Source of the DNA: REEB481 sp039796915
GTDB lineage: Bacteria; Bacteroidota; Bacteroidia; NS11-12g; UBA955
NCBI GenBank assembly: GCA_039796915.1
Contig: JBDKIU010000038.1
Coordinates: forward strand, 1-9,538
Direction: 5' to 3'
Length of the DNA stretch: 9,538 bases
The stretch's first letter is position 1. Each line of letters starts with the position of its first letter. A program made the position numbers and the translations under genes. Shown in pieces: positions 6,231-9,538 of this stretch. The notes below the pieces were generated by a model. It had not been told where the DNA came from. It did not search any database and saw only the letters and a program-made list of their open reading frames with translations.

Positions 6231-7241
6231 TTATCCGCGAACAATAGACCGGAAGTGCTTTTTGCCGCGCAGGTAAAAATCCCAAACTATGGAGCCATTG
6301 TAGCGGCCGGACAGCGTTCTGGGTTCAGGGGAAACCACAGGCCTGAATTTGCTGCGGTGTTGATGGAAGTAGCGGTGCGCTTTCCAGATGGCCCATACAT
6401 GACTGAATTTAGCGGCGGCCATGAATTTCACGGCGGCGAGGCCGTCCAGCAGTAGCCTGCGGAATATGATGCCTGAACGTTCCGCTTCGGGCAGATTCTT
6501 TTCCAGCATCAGCAGTCCGTTGCGAAAATTGAGGTAGGTTTTGTGGGCACTTTGGTGGCTCAACGTTCCGCCGCCCATGTGGTAAATGGTTGAATCAGGG
6601 CAATACACGATGCGTTTTCCCGACAGTTGCAGGCGCCAGCACAAATCAATTTCCTCCATGTGGGCAAAGAAGTGCTGATCGAAGCCTCCTGCCGCGTGAA
6701 AGTCGGCAGCGCGGATGAACATGGCAGCACCGGATGCCCAGAAAATATCAGAAGGTGTGCTATACTGTTGTTCTTGCGCTTCCAGGACGTGAAAAACCCT
6801 GCCGCGGCAAAACGGATAGCCGTAACGGTCGATCCAGCCACCCGCAGCGCCGGCGTATTCAAAATGCGACTTCTTGTGGAAATCGAGGATGGCTGGTTGT
6901 ATAGCGGCAATTTCCGGATGCTTCGTGGCGAGTGAAACCATGGGCTCGAGCCAGTTAGGCGTCACTTCCACATCGCTGTTCAGCAATACATAAAAATCGG
7001 CTGCTACCTGCGGGAGGACATGATTGTAACCTCCGGCATAGCCCAGGTTGCTACCCGTTTCCAGGATACGTACATCAGGAAACTGCTGCACACACAGAGA
7101 AACACTGTTGTCGGTACTGGCATTGTCCGCAACCACAATTTCCAGGTTGGGATAAGTGCTTTGCTGCACCAGCGGCAGGAAACGTTCCAGCAGATGGCTG
7201 GTATTATAATTCAGAATAACGACAGCAACCTTTGGACTCAC
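6231..7241 (-). CDS. family 2 glycosyltransferase (rhamnosyltransferase-like)
   Basis: Cytosolic or membrane-associated GT-A fold glycosyltransferase of 336 residues that transfers a nucleotide-activated sugar to a surface glycan; donor and acceptor cannot be read. The GTG at 7241 is chosen because it overlaps the upstream stop as GTGA and places the first strand (VAVVILNYN, 5-13) at the N-terminus as usual for the family; a longer frame reaching 7319 would run deep into the upstream gene. Motifs: DNASTDNS at 39-46 (nucleotide binding), NSDVEV at 88-93 (DxD-equivalent metal site), FWASGAAMFIR at 167-177, GGFD at 185-188, EEIDLCWRL at 196-204 (likely catalytic acidic region) and YHMGGGTL at 220-227. 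This pattern is that of WbbL-like rhamnosyltransferases. No clear transmembrane helix is seen. It is last in a - strand operon behind a T9SS-exported protein gene and a small unknown gene. Confidence 0.9.
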   Translation of the reverse strand: MSPKVAVVILNYNTSHLLERFLPLVQQSTYPNLEIVVADNASTDNSVSLCVQQFPDVRILETGSNLGYAGGYNHVLPQVAADFYVLLNSDVEVTPNWLEPMVSLATKHPEIAAIQPAILDFHKKSHFEYAGAAGGWIDRYGYPFCRGRVFHVLEAQEQQYSTPSDIFWASGAAMFIRAADFHAAGGFDQHFFAHMEEIDLCWRLQLSGKRIVYCPDSTIYHMGGGTLSHQSAHKTYLNFRNGLLMLEKNLPEAERSGIIFRRLLLDGLAAVKFMAAAKFSHVWAIWKAHRYFHQHRSKFRPVVSPEPRTLSGRYNGSIVWDFYLRGKKHFRSIVRG

Positions 7242-7615
7242 GCGTCGATTTGTGTGATAGGACTGTAAGGGATGAAGACAAAATGCGCACCCACGATGGG
7301 ACTCGCCAGCAGAAAGCACATGTAATGCGCAGGATCTTTGTACGAAGACTTAAAGGCTTCAATGCGGTCGGCGCTGATAAAGCCCTGTTCTGCAAAGGTT
7401 TCCAGCGTAGAAGCGTTGATGTTGAAGTGGATTTCGTACTCTGAACGCTGGAACAATGGCTCTCCAATGCGCAGTGTTTCGGCAGATGCCAGAAATACGG
7501 GATAGTTGGTGAAGCCTTCCCGAACCATGTCCGCACTCACTTCTTTCAGCGCATCTTTCACCAGCTGCAAGTCTTCCTGCAGTAAGCGCAGTTCTTGTTG
7601 AATCTGGGCTTCCAC
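7238..7615 (-). CDS. small protein of unknown function
   Basis: I do not recognise a named family. From the GTG at 7615 it has 125 residues: an N-terminal amphipathic helix likely to form a coiled coil (EAQIQQELRLLQEDLQLVKD), then a compact alpha/beta part with a conserved look (EGFTNYPVFLAS, IHFNINASTLETF, SYKDPAHYMCFLLAS, GAHFVFIPY). There is no signal peptide, membrane span or obvious catalytic motif, so a small cytosolic protein is likely. The start is uncertain: the same frame extends to another GTG at 7669 (143 residues), which would overlap the upstream gene by 47 nt, and a TTG lies at 7621. The 7615 start leaves 7 nt after the upstream stop and is preferred. Its TGA overlaps the glycosyltransferase GTG by 4 nt, which strongly suggests coupled translation and supports this being a real gene. 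Confidence 0.75.
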   Translation of the reverse strand: MEAQIQQELRLLQEDLQLVKDALKEVSADMVREGFTNYPVFLASAETLRIGEPLFQRSEYEIHFNINASTLETFAEQGFISADRIEAFKSSYKDPAHYMCFLLASPIVGAHFVFIPYSPITQIDA

Positions 7616-7622
7616 GGGCAAA

Positions 7623-9538
7623 TCAGGGATGTGCGATGAGTGCTTTGAACGTGCGGCTGCCGGCTTCACCCTGAACCTGAACCAGGTAATAACCGTTGCG
7701 CCATGTACTGGTATTGAGGTTTACCGACCCTGATTTTACACGGGTTTCGTACACCTGTTGTCCAGTCATGTTGAACACGCGAACGGAATAACTTCCGGAA
7801 ACAGCGTCAATGCGCAGCACATCATGCGCCGGATTTGGGCCATAGCGCAGTGCGGGCAGGTTGCGAACCTCTTTCACGGAAGCCGTGGGATCAACAGCCA
7901 CTTTAGCAGCAAAAACGCCACGGCCATGGGTGATGATGAACAACTTGCCGTCTTCGCGCAACTTGATTTCCGGGATGTACACATTCGGCACGCGGGTTTC
8001 CTTGGACCAGGTAGCGCCGCCATTGGTGGTATAATACAAGCCAAAGTCGGTTGCGGCGTATAGAATGCTGTCTGGTTTGTAAGGGTCGCACTGCACAAAA
8101 TTCACAGGCAGACTTGCAGGCAAATTGCCGGAAACATTTTCCCAAACGGGCGCAGTGGTATTTGCTTTACGCACCCTCCAGATGCGTGGCTGTGCATTGA
8201 TGTTGTTGAACGAAACGTAAACGGTATGCTTGTCTTTTGGATGCACGATGATGCATTTCAGCATGTCGTTGGTAACTGAGGAGGGCACGGTATTGCTCAG
8301 ATTCACTTCCCTGAAAAATCCTTTGGTCAGGATGGAGTCTGCGCGGTAAAAAGAAGCGGACGCGCCACCAAAATATACGGTTGGGTTCTTTTCGTTGGAA
8401 ACACCGATGGCCTTCAGGTTGACGAGCCGCTTGGTCATTTTGCGCCAGCTGTCGCCGCCGTCCTGGGTGAAATGAATGCCAGCATTTGTGCGGTAGAACA
8501 GTTGATATTGGTCGGCCTTATTCATCTGGTAGGCATTGATAAAGTCCACGCCTTCAATGGTAAAGCTGTCGCTGCTGATGCCGCTGATGAACTGCCCGGC
8601 TTCTTCGAAGTTGTCGATCCTGAAGATACCGTCGTTCTGGGTTGAGCCATAAGCCACCGAGCCGTCTTGTAATCCGATGTGCGCGTAAGCACCATCTGCG
8701 CCGTACAACTTAGAAGACAACAGGTTTCCTCTGGTGAGGTGTGTGCCATTGTCCTGGGTTCCGCCAATCACCTTATCGCCACTCATGCCAAAGCCGCCCG
8801 CATAAAACTGTGTGGTGCGGTAACCTCTGTTCAGGTCTACCGGGTTTGCAGAAGGTGCGGACCAGCGATGTCTCCACACGCCGCCATCGCTTCCCACCAG
8901 ATAATTATCCTGATTCACACTCATTTTGGCAACTACGTGATGGTCTGCATGTCCGGTTGGGCTGTTGGACCAGGAGCTGCCGCCATTCGTGGTGATCGCC
9001 ATGTTTACGCCTCCGGTAACCACTCGGTTGCTGTCGGTAGGCGAAGCTCCCAACATCACGCAGAAATTCTGATATCCACTGCCGATAGAAGTAGGCACGG
9101 TTCTGCGGATCCAGGTTCGGCCACCGTCGGAACTTTTCATGAACGCCGTGGCATTGCTGCTGAAACTTGGTCCTTCAAACAAGGCATAAACCACATTGGG
9201 GAATCGTTTGCAGTAATCGACTTCGATGCGGCCGTACGCACCCTGAGCAGGAATGTCGGCATCGCTGATTTGTTTGAATGTGCCAACTTTGCCGGCGCTG
9301 TCGCTGATGTAAATGCCTGTGCTGATGCGTGTAAACAACACACGGCCATCCGGAAAACAAATAATGTCTGAGGCGCGGGCATTGTTGTACACCAATTCCC
9401 AGCTTTTGCCTGCATTGACGCTGCGGTATAATCCTTTCTCGGTGCCGGCAAACAGGGTATTGGTATCGGTAAGGGAATGCTCAAGCACCCAAACTTCGTC
9501 CATGCCGGCCAGGCCTCTGCTTGAAGCAAGTTGCTGGA
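7623..9538 (-). CDS. T9SS-secreted Asp-box beta-propeller protein, 5'-partial
   Basis: Large exported protein, cut by the right edge: the frame stays open past the ATG at 9503, so the N-terminus and signal peptide are missing. 626 residues are visible from that ATG. Five Asp-box motifs (S/T-x-D/N-x-G-x-x-W) lie at 28-35 (SVNAGKSW), 124-131 (SSDGGRTW), 171-178 (TTNGGSSW), 346-353 (TQDGGDSW) and 492-499 (TTNGGATW), marking beta-propeller blades of the BNR/sortilin/GH74-like type. ITHGRGVF at 524-531 closes the propeller. Residues 549-626 form a T9SS type A C-terminal sorting domain (YGPNPAHDVLRID, VRVFNMTGQQVYE, WRNGYYLVQV, ending FKALIAHP), so the protein should cross the outer membrane and be surface-anchored or released. 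No catalytic pair for a sialidase or xyloglucanase can be assigned, so enzyme versus binding protein is open. It is upstream of the small unknown gene and the glycosyltransferase gene. Confidence 0.88.
   Translation of the reverse strand, partial: QQLASSRGLAGMDEVWVLEHSLTDTNTLFAGTEKGLYRSVNAGKSWELVYNNARASDIICFPDGRVLFTRISTGIYISDSAGKVGTFKQISDADIPAQGAYGRIEVDYCKRFPNVVYALFEGPSFSSNATAFMKSSDGGRTWIRRTVPTSIGSGYQNFCVMLGASPTDSNRVVTGGVNMAITTNGGSSWSNSPTGHADHHVVAKMSVNQDNYLVGSDGGVWRHRWSAPSANPVDLNRGYRTTQFYAGGFGMSGDKVIGGTQDNGTHLTRGNLLSSKLYGADGAYAHIGLQDGSVAYGSTQNDGIFRIDNFEEAGQFISGISSDSFTIEGVDFINAYQMNKADQYQLFYRTNAGIHFTQDGGDSWRKMTKRLVNLKAIGVSNEKNPTVYFGGASASFYRADSILTKGFFREVNLSNTVPSSVTNDMLKCIIVHPKDKHTVYVSFNNINAQPRIWRVRKANTTAPVWENVSGNLPASLPVNFVQCDPYKPDSILYAATDFGLYYTTNGGATWSKETRVPNVYIPEIKLREDGKLFIITHGRGVFAAKVAVDPTASVKEVRNLPALRYGPNPAHDVLRIDAVSGSYSVRVFNMTGQQVYETRVKSGSVNLNTSTWRNGYYLVQVQGEAGSRTFKALIAHP

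Noticed and set aside
7242..7319. N-terminal extension of the glycosyltransferase
   Set aside because: It falls inside the small upstream gene and reads as non-homologous residues before the family's first beta-strand; the GTGA overlap at 7241 is the natural start.
8679..9371. 230-codon + strand open frame inside the T9SS protein gene
   Set aside because: It is antisense to a clear Asp-box protein; the Cys/His/Arg-rich translation has no domain signal.

Overview
The window looks like chromosomal DNA of a Bacteroidota member. The clearest signs are a type IX secretion (T9SS) C-terminal sorting domain on a large exported protein, an OmpA-family porin with thrombospondin type 3 repeats, a DUF4292-type lipoprotein followed by an EnvC-like protein, and promoter -7 elements of the TAnnTTTG type with A-rich leaders in place of strong Shine-Dalgarno sites. 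Base composition looks balanced to moderately GC-rich, which would suit a Chitinophagales- or Saprospiria-like lineage better than a low-GC flavobacterium. That placement is inference.

Left part, + strand (1-4448): a 5'-truncated TPR protein, a DUF4292 lipoprotein and an EnvC-like murein hydrolase activator are joined by short start/stop overlaps (11 and 14 nt), so they read as one translationally coupled cell-envelope unit. After a 48-bp gap with a small hairpin and a TAAGTTTG element comes a 3-hydroxyacyl-CoA dehydrogenase of the 3-hydroxybutyryl-CoA type. A small lipoprotein overlaps its end by 8 nt and looks like a Rieske domain that has lost its iron-sulfur ligands.

Middle, + strand (4449-6200): a 110-bp intergenic region carries a TATATTTG promoter element. 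It leads to a 524-residue OmpA-family outer membrane protein with an N-terminal barrel-like region, six calcium-binding TSP3 units (five on an exact 27-residue period) and a C-terminal peptidoglycan-binding OmpA domain. A strong intrinsic terminator follows.

Right part, - strand (6231-9538): a convergent, compact operon read from the right edge. It holds a 5'-truncated T9SS-secreted Asp-box (BNR/sortilin-like) beta-propeller protein, a small protein I do not recognise, and a family 2 glycosyltransferase. The last two overlap by 4 nt (GTGA).

There are no tRNAs, rRNAs, CRISPR arrays, insertion sequences or phage genes, and no gene-free stretch above about 110 bp. Nothing here is clearly a new defence or mobile system. 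The most unusual items are the degenerate Rieske-like lipoprotein, the fully de-metallated LytM domain, and the coupling of an exported Asp-box protein to a glycosyltransferase.
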